This document shows positions 24,304 through 36,646 of a stretch of 64,000 nt of DNA, piece after piece. The notes under the pieces are model-generated. The model made no database searches. It saw only the letters and a list, made by a program, of their open reading frames with translations, and was not told the DNA's origin. The position numbers were made by a program, and so were the translations under genes. Origin of the DNA: Setophaga petechia (taxonomy: Eukaryota; Chordata; Aves; Passeriformes; Parulidae). The stretch spans positions 19,740,001 through 19,804,000 of the forward strand of contig JANCRA010000017.1 of NCBI GenBank assembly GCA_024362935.1. Direction: 5' to 3'. Every line of letters begins with the position of its first letter. The first letter of the stretch is position 1.

Positions 24304-26000
24304 GTTTGGGCTCCTCATCCTCTGCTGGCTCCCACAATGCAGATTTAATGAAGGGAGTTTAGCATGAGCTTTATATTTAGCTTCCCTTGTAATAAATTAC
24401 TCTGCTGCCTCTGAAATCTGTGGGGATAGGATGTTATTTTTAATGGGCAGGAAGATATGGTCCATGTTTTCTGGAAGGATTCCCAGAGTCTGAAATGGGT
24501 TTGTGTCGCTGGACACAATTTGAATTTTACCTCTTGTCTTAAAGATTGCAAGGAGCAAACTTTCTTTTGAGCATGCATCAGCTGATATGGTTTAGGGTTT
24601 TTTCATTCATAACAGTGAAGCAGAATGTTTGGAGGCCATTCTTAAAACAGAAATAATGTTAAATAGCAACTACAGAAATGCCATCCAAAGAGAGGAACCT
24701 CAGGACAGAGTTATTTTTTAATAATATAGGTTAAGTAAGATTCCATATTTGACTGTAATACAGTAGAATTTACAATTTAATATACATATATCATAGTTCT
24801 AACCACAAATATATAGACACAACTTCAATCTTGTGCACAGAACTCTACAAAACTTTTTCTAAAAAGCCAAGTCCTTTACAGAAAAAGCAATTCCCTGAAA
24901 ACAGGAGTGCTCATCTTTTTAACTAACCAAATCAAGCTAAAGCAAATGCTGTAGATATTTATATTTTTATTTGAATGTTGACAATGTTTAAATATTTGCT
25001 TTTCAGATGGTATTTTGGTTCATCCAGCTTTCTGTGTGCTTTTGTATTGTTTTGTGATATTTTTGAATATTATTGAATTATCTATTGAATATTAATATGG
25101 AAAAATTTTAAAGCTCCACATTATTAAGATTTTGAGATTTCTCTCAGATTCCCATCCATTTTATTCAAAATGCAAAACTGACATTGAGTTCCATTCTAAC
25201 CCAAAGTAAATATTAACTGGAATTTTTCCATTTTGCCAATAAACTCAATCAATATGTGATATAACCTTGCTAAACCATTCAGAATTTAATTTTGTATACA
25301 GAACAAACAATACCTTGAGCAATGGTATTAAGGTTTTTTTGTGCAAGTACTTTGAGACTCTGATTTCCTGGAGGTTGCTCACATATAAATCCAAGTTGCA
25401 AAATTCTAATAATCACTGAACAAAACTGTGTAAAATCATTTAGATGTGATCTCAGCTGATTGTCACAACTTGATTCAGTAAACACCAAATGCAAACCTAA
25501 AATTTCTTAAGGTTCTGCCATCTTGTCAATACAAACTCGTCCCAGTTTGTGGTGGCAAGGCTCAGTTTGCTCACAGAACACATTTTTGTGTTCTGATAAT
25601 AAACTCCTGCTCACTGGAAGGTATTGGAACCTTACAGAGAAGCATGAATTTGAACAGAAGGCAATTTCTATGCTGCTAAATGTGAAATCATAATGTTTTT
25701 GCTACATAAACCAAGCTTATTTCACAGCACAGAAAAAAATCCAGTGAAAACCATGATATACTGAGTCACTGAAGTGAATCAATCTTTAAGAAAGCTGAAG
25801 GTGTTAATTTTAAAAATCTGCCTAAATATTTTCTGCATGGAACTCGTTTTTATACACAGTGTGTAAGTGGTGGCTGTTCCTCTCAGAGTGAAATTTCCCT
25901 TTCTTTTAATTCCTGGGTTGTGGGGATGTTTTCCAGCCAGTCCTGCAGCGTACAAAGATGGGAGGAAAGGCAAGGGAAGGAGAGCTTTGCTCAGGAAGTT
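24304..26000. other. Unique AT-rich noncoding DNA
   Basis: No gene or known repeat is seen. The stretch 24,700-25,300 is strongly AT-rich. Nothing in the last few hundred bases before the 30-bp array suggests an exon. Confidence 0.55.
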
Positions 26001-26330
26001 CTGTCCAAGATGTGCCACCCACTCTTGGAGCTGTCCAAGATGTGCCACCCACTCTTGGAGATGTCCAAGATGCATCAGCAAATCTTGGAGATGTCCAAGA
26101 TGCATCACCCAATCTTGGAGGTGTCCAAGATGCATCACCCACTCTTGGAGGTGTCCAAGATGCATCACCCAATCTTGGAGGTGTCCAAGATGTGCCACCC
26201 AATCTTGGAGATGTCCAAGATGCATCACCCAAGCTTGGAGATGTCCAAGATGCGTCACCCAATCTTGGAGGTGTCCAAGATGCGTTGCCCGCTCTTGAAG
26301 ATGTCCAAGATGCGTCGCCCAATCTTTCAT
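26001..26330. repeat. 30-bp tandem array, 11 units without indels
   Basis: Eleven units follow each other in exact 30-base register, each containing TGTCCAAGATG and most ending CTTGGAG plus two or three variable bases. Substitutions occur but no insertion or deletion. Because 30 is a multiple of three and the unit has no stop in most frames, several frames are open on both strands, for example a VQDASPNLGG decapeptide on the + strand and LGHLQDWVMH on the minus strand. I regard this as a minisatellite; no domain or splice context supports coding. The last units gain CpGs (GCGTCGCCC). Confidence 0.93.
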
Positions 26331-26603
26331 CCACAGCAAACAAACCCCCAGACCTGCACGGGGAGGAGGAATTGGCAGCTGGAAAAGCTGCCTGGAGCTC
26401 AGCAGCAAGGACTGGTGGTTTATGCCCTCTCATCCACTGCTGGGTCCTGTGCAGGAGGTTTTGGCACGAGGAAAGTTCCTTCCCCTGGCGGAGCTGGAAG
26501 GCGCCGTCGGCAAAGCGCGGCAAGAAGGGAACAGCACAGCTCTGCAGAGCGTGCTTGGAGAGACTTCAGCAGAGACATCACAGGGCCTGCTGTGTGGGGA
26601 AAG
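26331..26603. other. GC-rich flank with a small CpG cluster
   Basis: Between the 30-bp array and the 24-bp repeat lies GC-rich sequence. About eight or nine CpGs are concentrated at 26,461-26,560 (for example GGCGCCGTCGGC and GCGCGG), well above the local background. It may be a remnant CpG island or part of a decayed retroposon. Open frames run through it in several phases and none is convincing. Confidence 0.45.
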
Positions 26604-26698
26604 AGAGGAAAAACAGCCTTGAAAAGGAGAGGAAAAACAGCATTGGAAAAGAGAGAAAAAAACAGCATTGGAAAAGAGAGAAAAAGCAGCATTTAAAA
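26604..26698. repeat. About 24-bp A/G-rich repeat, 4 copies
   Basis: Four units of 23-25 bp, each GAGAG followed by an A-run, CAGC and a TTGAAAA/TTGGAAAA ending, lie head to tail. They vary in A-run length. The array is purine-rich on the + strand. Confidence 0.85.
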
Positions 26699-28145
26699 AG
26701 TTCCTTTGGTTGAAAGCGCTGAGTTTGAGCACCTGGGGTTTGCAGCTCGCTTAAATTACACCCTGTGAAAAACACACAAGAGGAGCTGGTTTAAAGCAGA
26801 TTTCCTCCATCAGGTGGAAGGTTTAACTCCTTAGCTGGGCAGTGAGAATGTCATGGGCATCACTGTCCCATTCCATATAAATCAGGATCAGGGGTATCAG
26901 CAATGGGTGGAACCCTGGCCCAGGATCATGCCAGAACAAACTCCTTTGCTGAATAGGAAGAGATTTCGCTCCTTCAAATCAGGAATTCTTTCAGGGTAAA
27001 TGTGATGAGACAAGCACTGAGATTCTTGTTCATTTGCAGAGAGAGAGCAGTGAGATTCCTGTGCATTTTCAGAGAAATAGCTACTTGTAGAAATACTCTG
27101 CATTTCCTGTGCCCTATTTCTTGTCTGCCTTTAAAACTGTGGATCCCAAGAACACAGACTGAGGTCAGCAGAGCAGAGACAGAGGCTGCCTGTGGCAGAA
27201 TTTGGCCCAGAACAGGAGATTTCCATTCTCATCTCTGTGCTGGAGAGGAAGGTAGGCATTTACTCAAGTCTATAACATTAGATGTGGGGGTTTTAGGCCT
27301 TGTTAATAATTTTGGTGTTTTACAAATGTTTTGAATTAAACAAGATTACAGGAAAAAAGATCCATTCTAACTCAATCAAATTAAATGTAATTAGATTTTA
27401 TATTAATTTTTTCAGTGTCAAATTTATTACCTTTAGGAGGATTTGTAATATAGTATAAATTGTAGCTCGTAATAAGGGGTTGGAGTAACAGTGAAATGAG
27501 TTTTTATTTTATTGGACTTTACAATTATGAGAGTGATTAATTTCTTCTTTAAAAAGATTTGTTCCTTTACTTGACAAGTCAGTGTTTATGAACGAAACTT
27601 TTAAATTTAGTTACCATCACACCACTCTCAAAATCAATAAATGCAGATTTTTATTATGAACAGTATTTGTGCTATTTTTAGCCTTATGACACAGAAAAGA
27701 AAGAGAAAATTGAGATTGGTTTGCTCCTTTCTGCTCCAGCGGATGGAGCAGAAATTCTGTCTGCTCCCAAGTGCATTGACCAACGCACAAATTCCATTTG
27801 TTAGGAAAATCTTCCTGTGGCAGCCAAGTTTTAGGATGCAGGCACAAGGCCAGAAGCAGCTGCAGTGGCTCCTTTGCTGTGTTTGTGCTGCTGATGGGAT
27901 GAGGTTCAGCTCTGAGCTGGAGCTGCTGCTCAGCTGAAATGCAGGAATTGTCCAGGGCTGATTCCAGGGATCCACTGCAGCTCCAACCAGCTGAGGCCAA
28001 TCCAAGTCACAGCAGCTCTGGGGTGCCCCAAGAAACCTGGCTGTGCTGTGCTGGAGGGGACTGGGGCTTGTGTCAGAGCCCTCCTGCCTTGCTTGAAGTG
28101 TCCCTGCTCCTTTCCTTCTGGACCAAGTGCTCTTTGTTCTCTTCT
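26699..28145. other. Unique noncoding DNA
   Basis: No gene is recognised. The stretch 27,330-27,640 is AT-rich; 27,840-28,140 is GC-richer with open frames on both strands that have no recognisable product. Confidence 0.5.
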
Positions 28146-28425
28146 GACTGGCCATTCTGTGTTTTTGGCCCCACACTCTTTGTTCTGTTACTGAGCATTC
28201 TGTGTTCCTGTCACTGGCCATTCTGTGTTTTCTGGTCCCACACTCTTTATTCTCCTGTTACTGAGCATTCTGTGTTCCTGTCACTGGCCATTCTGTGTTT
28301 TCTGGTCCCACACTCTTTATTCTCCTGTTACTGAGCATTCTGTGTTTCTGTCACTGGCCATTCTGTGTTTTCTGGTCCCACACTCTTTGTTCTCCTGTTA
28401 CTGAGCATTCTTTGTTTTCTTGCCC
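28146..28425. repeat. 70-bp tandem repeat, about 4 copies
   Basis: Full 70-base units start at 28191, 28261 and 28331 with CTGAGCATTCTGTGTT. A partial unit precedes them (28146-28190) and another follows (28401-28425). Each unit itself contains two related halves (CATTCTGTGTT occurs twice), pointing to an older 35-bp duplication. The full copies are nearly identical. Confidence 0.93.
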
Positions 28426-31400
28426 CACACCTTACCTGTGCTGTCCCCTCCCATTTTTTGGGACCTTTCAGGATGCTCCAGACCCTGCAGTGAATCAGAG
28501 CCTTTGCCTTTCATTTCTTCTGCTGCTTCCCCTGCACAATCTGACCTCTGCCATGACTTCAACATTCCATTTTCCAGCTTTGGGGAGATGCTGACCGCTG
28601 CTTGTTGACCTCAGGTTATCAGGGAGGGTGGATTTCCACTCAGAGCTCTGGCTTATTCCTACAACAGGAACGAATATTTTTACCAATTTTCCCTTGTAGA
28701 TTCCTTAACTCACCATAAAACACTCCCAGGATTGGATTCATCAGCTCTTGCCAGGCCACAGATTTCTGCAGATGAATTATTGATGTTCCCACTCCTGGCT
28801 TTGCCTGGCCCTGCCTCCAAGGGGCTGCTGAGCCTCCTCAGCTGCTGCTGAAAAGCAAGCAGCCACCAAGGTGGTGAGTGGCACAAATTCAGCAGCCATT
28901 CCTCCATTCCAGGCTTGCCTTGCATTTTTGAAATTATTTTCATTCCTTTTGGAGTCTGGAGACTGCTGAAGTAATAACAGCTTACCCTAGGAGCAGATTT
29001 CTTAGTAAACACTATACCTCTGTGAAAAAATAGCTATTATTGTGTTCCAAAGGAAGCCAAGGAGACAGATTTATTGGATTTGGTTTTTTTTTGGGTTGAG
29101 CTTTTGTTTTTAGTTGATTGGTTGGGGTTTATTTTTTTTCGTTTGCTTTGTTTTGTTTAGTTTTTTAAAATTCCAAATCTTGTTTCTTCATTAAAATAAA
29201 TAGAATTTGGGGGCATTTTAACCCAGTCATTCCAGTATAAATGAGAGTTATTTGCCTTTTCTGGGTAACTGTCATTGTCATTAGAGGTGTTTTTTTATTT
29301 AACTAGATGCCTCATAGCACAGCTTGCATCTCTGTATCTCACAAACCCAAATTAGAGTCTACTGAGCAGAACTCTCACCTGTGCTTTAAAATCACAGATC
29401 TTGGTGAGGAGGAAGCTCAAGGCTTATTTTGGAAGCCCTGTCTGTATCCTCCCCTGTAGCTGAAAGGACTCACTGTCAGTAGCAACTGGAGATCTAAGAA
29501 AAGCATTTCTATTTTGATACCTCCACAGCTGAACACAGATCTGGGAATTTCATGCTTTGGGGATACTTATGCTACATGTAAAAATAGGTGAAACTGAATC
29601 AATATTATGAAGAAAATGACATTTTGTCTATAAATATTAGTGGAAGAGTTTAAATATTTGGTTTCACACTGCTCAAGCTCGTCCATGCAGTCTCAAAATC
29701 CAGTGCAGAAGTCACTGATGGCACATGAAGCAATCAGTGCATTTCAGGCACCCATCATCAAATCATGTTCCTCATTTCACCTAATTGGGCAGCCCCAAGT
29801 TTCTTCCAAAACTTCAGCATTGACCTGCAAAGGGAGAGGCACCTGCAGGGGCATTCATGCCATAAATAAGAGTTGGTGTCACTGGCAAGGCACAGCTCAA
29901 GGCTGCCCAGCTCCTGCTGCTCTGCACGTTCAACCCTCCAGGACCCAAACCCAACAGCAGCTCATCAACAGCCACAATTGATAGGGCTCCTTGCAGGTTC
30001 CAGTTAAAAATCAGCAAGGATTTGGCAGCAATTAAGTGCCAGCTGTCCTCTGGATTTACTGATGAAGAGATTCTTTGGTGGTGATACCAAAGGTGTTATG
30101 TGGATCAATTCTCTTTGCTAGATTGGATGATGAGGCCACCATAAGCAAAAAGAAAAAACAAATAAACAAACAAACAAACAAAAAAAAAAACCCAACAACC
30201 AAAAAAAAAAAAATTTTGGAATTTTTAAATATTTTTGAATTTTTTTTCTATTTTTTCTATTTTTTTCCATTTTAATTATTTTTAAGAAATGTAAGTTATT
30301 TCTGTCTCTCCTTCTTGCCACAAGGAGCTCACAAGCAGGCTGCAGAGGAGCCAGAGTGATCTCCTGGATGTCTGAGTGTGCAGCTGAAGGCCCTGCCAGT
30401 GTCCTGTTAGCTAAGTCTTCATCACAAAATGCCTCTCACACCCCTGATCACCTGGGAGAATTCTTATATTAATCTAATTACTACAGGTGTTCCACACCAA
30501 AGCCCCACAATCTCGTTAATTCAATAAAATTTCTTTCTGTATGAGCACAGATCTATTCACAGTTACTATAAAGAAGCAGAGAAGGTATTATAAAACTAAA
30601 GATAAAAATGGATAAAAGGTACAGAGAAAGTCACTTTGCTTGCAGTTTGATTATTTTGAAAGCCTAGAAAAATATTTCAGGTGGCCTAGATGTTGAGAAG
30701 TCTGGGGAATCTTGGATTCTTTTGAAGAATCTTCAATCTTTTTGATTTTGATGCCAATGTGTATTTTCTTCTTATTGGTTATTATTATTTTAGGAGAGTG
30801 TTGGAGACCTGTTACAGCTGGAGTTGTGAGTTATTGCAAGGTTAGAGCAACATGCATATTCTGGGTATTTAATGGAGAACCAAAAAGATGACTTAAATTA
30901 CAGGGCTTCTTGTGAGTTCTTGTCTGTCAACCCAGAAAATAATTTCAACCTGTCAGGGAAAAATGAAAACTGGAGTCCTACTCAACAAGGTGCAAAATTG
31001 TTGCTTAATGTAATAGTAAATAAGTTTATTTTGCACTGTTATTCAGGATGACTGATTTGCACTGCTATTTAGGATGATTGGTTTCAGTGCAAATGAAATA
31101 TTTTTCAATTTCAGAAAAAAACCCAATCCAAGTATATTTTAGGTCCTTTATGCAGATAAAATATCTGGGTGAATAGATGGGTGACAGAGACTTCCACTGA
31201 ACTTGTTCCTGGGAGAAAATTTTCTAAAACAGCAAAGGCAGATTTCACAGAATCAGTAGTGGATTTCTGGGGTTGTTTCCAGGGGAGGAATTTTTTAACT
31301 GAAAAAGCAGATTGCACAGAAACAGGGAGGATTTCTGGTTTTGTTGGGAATACATGATTGCTGATATTTGCAGGGGAACTCCAGGAGCTCATTCCCTGAT

Positions 31401-31516
31401 GTGCTCTCATTTTCTTTGCACCAAGACTCAAAACTCTGGGAGGCTGGGAAGGCAGGACAGCCCTCAGCTGCCAGGAGGGGCAGAGGATTGTCCAGTTAGC
31501 TGAGCAGCCCTATCCT
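28426..31516. other. Unique DNA with simple T/G-rich and A/T-rich tracts
   Basis: No gene is seen. A T/G-rich low-complexity tract lies at 29,078-29,175. A compound simple repeat with (CAAA)n, A-runs and T-runs lies at 30,146-30,281. Otherwise the sequence is unique and AT-rich. Confidence 0.55.
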
Positions 31517-31616
31517 AGAGAAATATTCCCCATTCCAGAGAAATATTTCCTATTCCAGAGAAATATTTCCTATTCCAGAGAAATATTCTCCATTCCACAG
31601 AAATATTCCCCATTCC
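31517..31616. repeat. 20-bp tandem repeat, 5 copies
   Basis: Five units, each of exactly 20 bases, read AGAGAAATATTCCCCATTCC with a few substitutions (TTCCTATTCC in units two and three; ACAG at the start of unit five). Confidence 0.95.
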
Positions 31617-34600
31617 AGCAGGCTATTCCACTCCATCCTAACCCCAGAGGTTCAGAGAATGGGAATGCAGCCCCAGCCTGGCCTCTCCCTGTTCTGTTCC
31701 TGCTGGTTCTTGGCCAGGGCTCTGATTGCAGCAAAGCTGGCCTTGATGCCATGGGAGAGGCAGAGCACAGATTGGCAAATTTAATAACAGCCAAAGTGAG
31801 ACATTTCTCCTGTCCCTGCCCACACAGCCCTGGCACCTGCAGCCTGCAGAGTGTCCCTGGCTCCTCCACCTCCCAGCACAGGGACACTCTGGGTGTCAGC
31901 AGAGTGAACCATCACAGCTGTCAGCATCCCCAGCTCACACTGACAATTTGGGCTCTGCTCATCAAATCCCTGTGTTTCCAACTCCTGTGTTTCCAACCCT
32001 GCTCTCCAAACAGAGCTGCCCATCCTGTCCCTCACATCGCTGCCCAGAGAGCTGGGTTGTGTTTTATTTTGTGTTAATTTCATTTGAGAATATTCAGGTG
32101 TGTCTTTTAGAAAGAGTAGAGCTTAAACATTTTGATTTCTTACAGAAGTTCTGATTTCATCTCTCATCTCCAACTTTACAATACCTTCCCATTATCAGTA
32201 CAAAACTTCAAATAACTAGAAGTGTGGAAGCACCTGGGCTGGAATTCCCCAGGGATTTCCAATGTGCTGAGTGATTTAGATCACTGGCTCCAGCAGTCCC
32301 TTGAGCAATTACACCTCCCCAATCCCTGCAGCTCAGAAGTGCCTTTGTTTCTTTCATGTTTTCTGCCAATACCACTGCACAATACAAGCAGGCAGCGTGC
32401 AGACACACTGCTTTAGCCTCTGCCTCCTCCTGAAGGGAATTTTCCCCCTGATCAAATGAGAAGTTCTGCTGGCTGTGTGTCTGGTGCTCTCCCTTTACCC
32501 TGTGTGACCTGCAGCACAACCCTGCTCACCAGGGCCTTTGGGGCTGGGCAAGGGGTGAAAGGGTCTGCCAAGGGCAGGCATGGACAGCTGGGCAAGGCAA
32601 AACACAGGGAGGAATTCCTTTCTGGTCTTAAAATCCTGCCTGGTTTATTGCACCTCTGTATAAATCAGGGATTCCCTGCTGGAGCCTGTGCTGGGGAGTC
32701 ATGACCTGGTTTCCCTGCTGTGCATCTCTGGAGGCACAGGCAGAGCTTTCCCTCTGGCTGTGGTGCTAAGGAGCAGCTCATCTGGGGACAAAGACACCAC
32801 ACCTTTGCTAATGAACAGTTTGCTTGCCTGTGCTAAGGAAAGCTCCACCAACTGGTCTTCTGTCAAAAAGTTTTCATTTTAATCTATTCTCTTTTTCTAG
32901 GCAATTTTAACATTTCTTGTAAGTAGAACTGGAGGATTCTATTCCCTGGCAGGAGGAAAGGCACGTGCTGCCACTTCAGGTGACAGCCTGGCACACCAGC
33001 AGGGCTGGCAGAGCTCTGACCTCTCCTCCTGCCCTCAGCCTTTGCTTTTGCCTGCTAACTCAATTAAGCACCTTCCTGATTGGGGTGGCCCTGATGGAGG
33101 GAGTTTCTGCTTGGTGACAGCACAAGGGTTTCCAGCACTTGTGCCAGAGCTGGAGTTCCCCATTTGCTGCTCCCCAGGCAGGGGTGATGAACTCAGGCCC
33201 AGCCCGGAGAGCAGAGTTGGGAGAGAGGCATCAGGAGCTGGACTGAATCAGTTTCTGTCTTCCCTTGATGGCTGCTGAAATCCACCCCGGCAGAAGCAGA
33301 ATAATTTCCATCCTGGGACTTAGAAATGATTGAGCCTTTGTTGTAAGTGGCCAATTTCTGAAAAGAAAAAAAAAGTTTTTTCTCAAACTTATATCAATTT
33401 TTTTTCACCTGAAAACCAAACACCACTCAGGAGTTTTCAATCTGTATTTAACAGATATTTAACAAAATAATATTATGCAGAACCTGGGTAGGTAACAGTC
33501 ACATTTAACTACTTTTGCTGTAATTTCTCAAGGAATCAAGCTGTGCAATCCTGGCTCCCACACTCACCTTGAGCCTGCCTGAGAGCTGAACTCACCATGA
33601 CTAACTGCAGGTAAGCCAGGGAGTTGTTCTTGAGAGCCACAAGACTTTATTTTATTAATTTATTTCACCCAATTTACTAACTGGGGAGATGAAGTACAAC
33701 AAAACTACAATGCCACCATTTTTGTCAGTCTGTAATTAATTTGTTGTTTCCACAGACCATGGTACCATATTTAATTTTTAGTAGCTCTTTAATTCTTTGT
33801 GGCCCTAAGAATTTTCTCTCTGCTAACAATACCCTGTAGTTTATTTCTGTTTACTTCTGAGCATTGCTCAGTTTCCTGTTTTGTAATAGAATCCTATTAA
33901 TTTGTCACTTATTTATACAGAACTCATTACTTATCTTCATTCCTCATCTTTGTTTAGCTCCTGCAAATATATTTTTACTGCATAATCCTCTCATTTGATA
34001 TTTCATTCAACACTTTCATGTAAATGACATGACATTTTTCCTTTTCCTGCTTCTGAATCACTGAAGATTTTCTCAAGTGCTTTTGTCCTAAATGTATGTT
34101 ATGGTCTCCTTAATTTTGTGCTAATTATTGTGTACCCTTCAATCACAGCTTTATAGTTCACTTTATTCTTATTTTTTGTATTACTTTTCCAACTGCAGTG
34201 CTTTCTGCTTCCACTCCTATTTTTGACACTATAATTACTATACAGACCTGACATTATGAATTAGGTTCCTTTACTATATTATTGTATAATTTAATTCTCA
34301 TCTTAAATTTTGTTTTATTAGTGGTGTTTTCCTCCTGTTCTGACAACTGCACAGCCCATTCTGATTCTCCCACATCCCTCCTCATCCTGCCCTGCTTCTC
34401 CTTCCCTTCCCCACTGTCAGATCCTAGCTGATACCATCTTGATGAATAAATTATCAAAATTGTTCTACAAGAAATCTGTCGTGGGGTGTGTGACCTCTTT
34501 TAAAGCTGAGCTTTAGCTCTGAATTCCATATCAGCCTCCATGAGCTGCTCTGATGGAAATGTGCAGGAATGGGTGCCTGGCAGCTCCTTCTGAAGCTTTC

Positions 34601-35658
34601 CCATCCTTCTATAATTTAGCACCTTTAGGACACAGTAAATGACTTGGAAAAGGATGTTTTGCCCCAATTATGGTTTGATTGAAGTCAAGTTCAAACAGCT
34701 GTACTCAATACACCACCTTGGGATACTCTAATATTACATATTAAGAAATAAACACACATGGACACATGAAAAATGTGTGGGTTTTCCCTCCACCTTTATT
34801 CTTTTTTGATTAATAAATGATGGAAATGTCAATTTATGATTGTGATAATCACTTCCAGATTTTAGTTCAACCAGGGAAAGGTAGAACTGGAAACCTCTGT
34901 TAAAACATTCTCTGAACATTTTTTCAAATGTTCTAGATTAAGGAAACATTTGTATGTTTGGATTTTATTAACACCTTAAAGAATATCCTTTAGCAGAAGA
35001 ACAGAAGCCCCAGTGGAGACACAGTGAACTTTCAAGGTAAAACATTCATTTTAATGTTTTCTCTTATGAAAATGGTGCAGAGATCTCAGGCTTTCTGTAA
35101 TGGTAAGAAACATTAAAAAGCAACAAAGTAAAAACAAAGTGGGAAAAGATGGGTGGGAAATGAAGATTTTCAGTTACCTGGAGTCTCCAGGCTGTGTCTG
35201 AAAGCACCATGGTCAGTCTGATATTTAACCCCTGGTGCTGCTCTTCCAAGTGGAAACTTTTCCAGAGACTTTTCTGCCTCTGCCCCACAGCTCCTCACAG
35301 AGAGGGGCCACCGAGGGGTGAGGATGATGATGAAGATGAGCTCTGCCCTCTGATGATGCCTCAGGGTTTAGCTTTTCTATTTTTCAGATTCTGTGCTGCT
35401 TTAGCATGTAACTCTGAGCTCCATATTAAGGGATGGTGAGCCCTCTGCACAGGGTGGGTGCACAGAGCAATCCTTTTCCAGCTTGTCCAAGGACAACTGG
35501 TACAAGCTTCAGGCCCAAAAAATGTATAAACAATGTGGGCTGAAGAGAGGAAAACAGGCAGGATGAAACTCATAACCTAAAGCTGGGATGGGACAATGAA
35601 CTGCAAGATGCAAATGGAGCAGAACTGATCCCAGGGAGAGAGCCAGGGAGCACTTGTG
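31617..35658. other. Unique noncoding DNA: GC-richer, then T-rich
   Basis: The part 31,617-33,290 is GC-richer with non-coding-looking open frames. The part 33,300-35,050 is AT-rich, with a T-rich + strand between about 33,750 and 34,350. A strong acceptor-like sequence (TTTTTCTAG, 32,892-32,900) and a GTAAGT donor at 32,919 enclose 18 bases; I list that separately as a speculative observation. No gene is called. Confidence 0.5.
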
Positions 35659-35818
35659 CATTTTGGGGCCATTTTGGTTCATCTTGGGTTCATTTTGGGG
35701 CCATTTTGGTTCACCTTGGGTTCATTTTGGGGCCATTTTGGTTCATCTTGGGTTCATTTTGGGGCCATTTTGGTTCATCTTGGGTTCATTTTGGGACCAT
35801 TTTGGTTCACCTTGGGTG
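35659..35818. repeat. 32-bp tandem repeat, 5 copies, abutting an LTR
   Basis: Five units of exactly 32 bases start at 35659, 35691, 35723, 35755 and 35787 with CATTTTGGGG (CATTTTGGGA in the last). They differ at only a few positions. The array ends directly at the 6-bp target duplication of the solo LTR that follows. Confidence 0.95.
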
Positions 35819-35824
35819 CAGCCC

Positions 35825-36218
35825 TGTGACCGTGGGCACAAGGGTTTGCAGGATGAGAAAGAGAGGAGACTGTTGATTCCATAATCAGAAGGCTTGATTT
35901 ATTATTTTATGATATATATATGTAACATTATGACTGTACTAAAAAAGAAATAGAAAAGAAAAGGCTTCTTCAGAAGCTGGCTAAGCTAAGAATAGAATAG
36001 AAAGAATGAATAACAAAGGTCTGTGTCTCTGCAGAGAGTGAGAGCAGCTCTGCTGTGAGTGGTCAGTAAATCCAAACATCCACAGGAGACCAATCACAGA
36101 TGCACCTGTTGCATTCCACAGCAGCAGATAATAATTGTTTACATTTGCTGCTGAAACTTCTCAGCTTCAGCAGGAAAAATCCTGATGAAAGGATTTTAAT
36201 GAAAAGATGTCTGTGACA
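35825..36218 (-). mobile_element. Solo LTR, ERVK-like family, copy 2
   Basis: This 394-bp element runs from TGTGAC to TGTGACA and is flanked by the perfect 6-bp duplication CAGCCC (35819-35824 and 36219-36224). On the minus strand it carries AATAAA (complement of 35898-35903) just after a TATATATATCATAAAA-type run. It has intact TG...CA ends, so it is the best-preserved copy at its termini. No internal viral sequence is present. Confidence 0.93.
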
Positions 36219-36568
36219 CAGCCCTGGCTGGGCTCTTGTGCTGCCCAGGGTGGATCCCTGGAGGAGATGCTGTGGATAAATCCCTGCTTTATTCTGGAGC
36301 TCTGTCCCAGCTCAGCCTTCCCTTCCCAGGCATCTCTGCTGGGGCTGTGGGGATTGGGGTGCACTCAGAGTGAAACCCGGGCAGGATGGTCCCAAACCCC
36401 ACAACTGAGAGGGGGGTGGGCGTTTGGGGACCCTCTCTGTGGCCTGTGTGGGTGTCATTATGGTGTGCAAGACTGGGATTAATTAAACTCATTAGGTGCA
36501 GATTAGTGCTGCATGCACTGGGTGCAGCTCCTCTCTGACAATACAGTCACTGCTTGTTGAGTAATGCA
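36219..36568. other. GC-rich unique DNA
   Basis: GC-rich sequence between the LTR and the 13-bp array. I see no gene or other element. Confidence 0.5.
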
Positions 36569-36646
36569 CATAAAGGATTGCAATAAAGGACTGGAATAAA
36601 GGACTGGAATAAAGGATTGCAATAAAGGACTGGAATAAAGGATTGC
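36569..36646. repeat. 13-bp tandem repeat, 6 copies, each with ATAAA
   Basis: Six 13-base units alternate between AATAAAGGATTGC and AATAAAGGACTGG (the first begins CATAAA). Every full unit therefore carries an AATAAA hexamer on the + strand. Confidence 0.94.

Noticed and set aside
25779..26713. Open frames of 205-258 codons on both strands around the 30-bp array
   Set aside because: Several phases on each strand are open through the same repeat and none has splice or initiation context. The exact period is reported as an observation, not as a gene.
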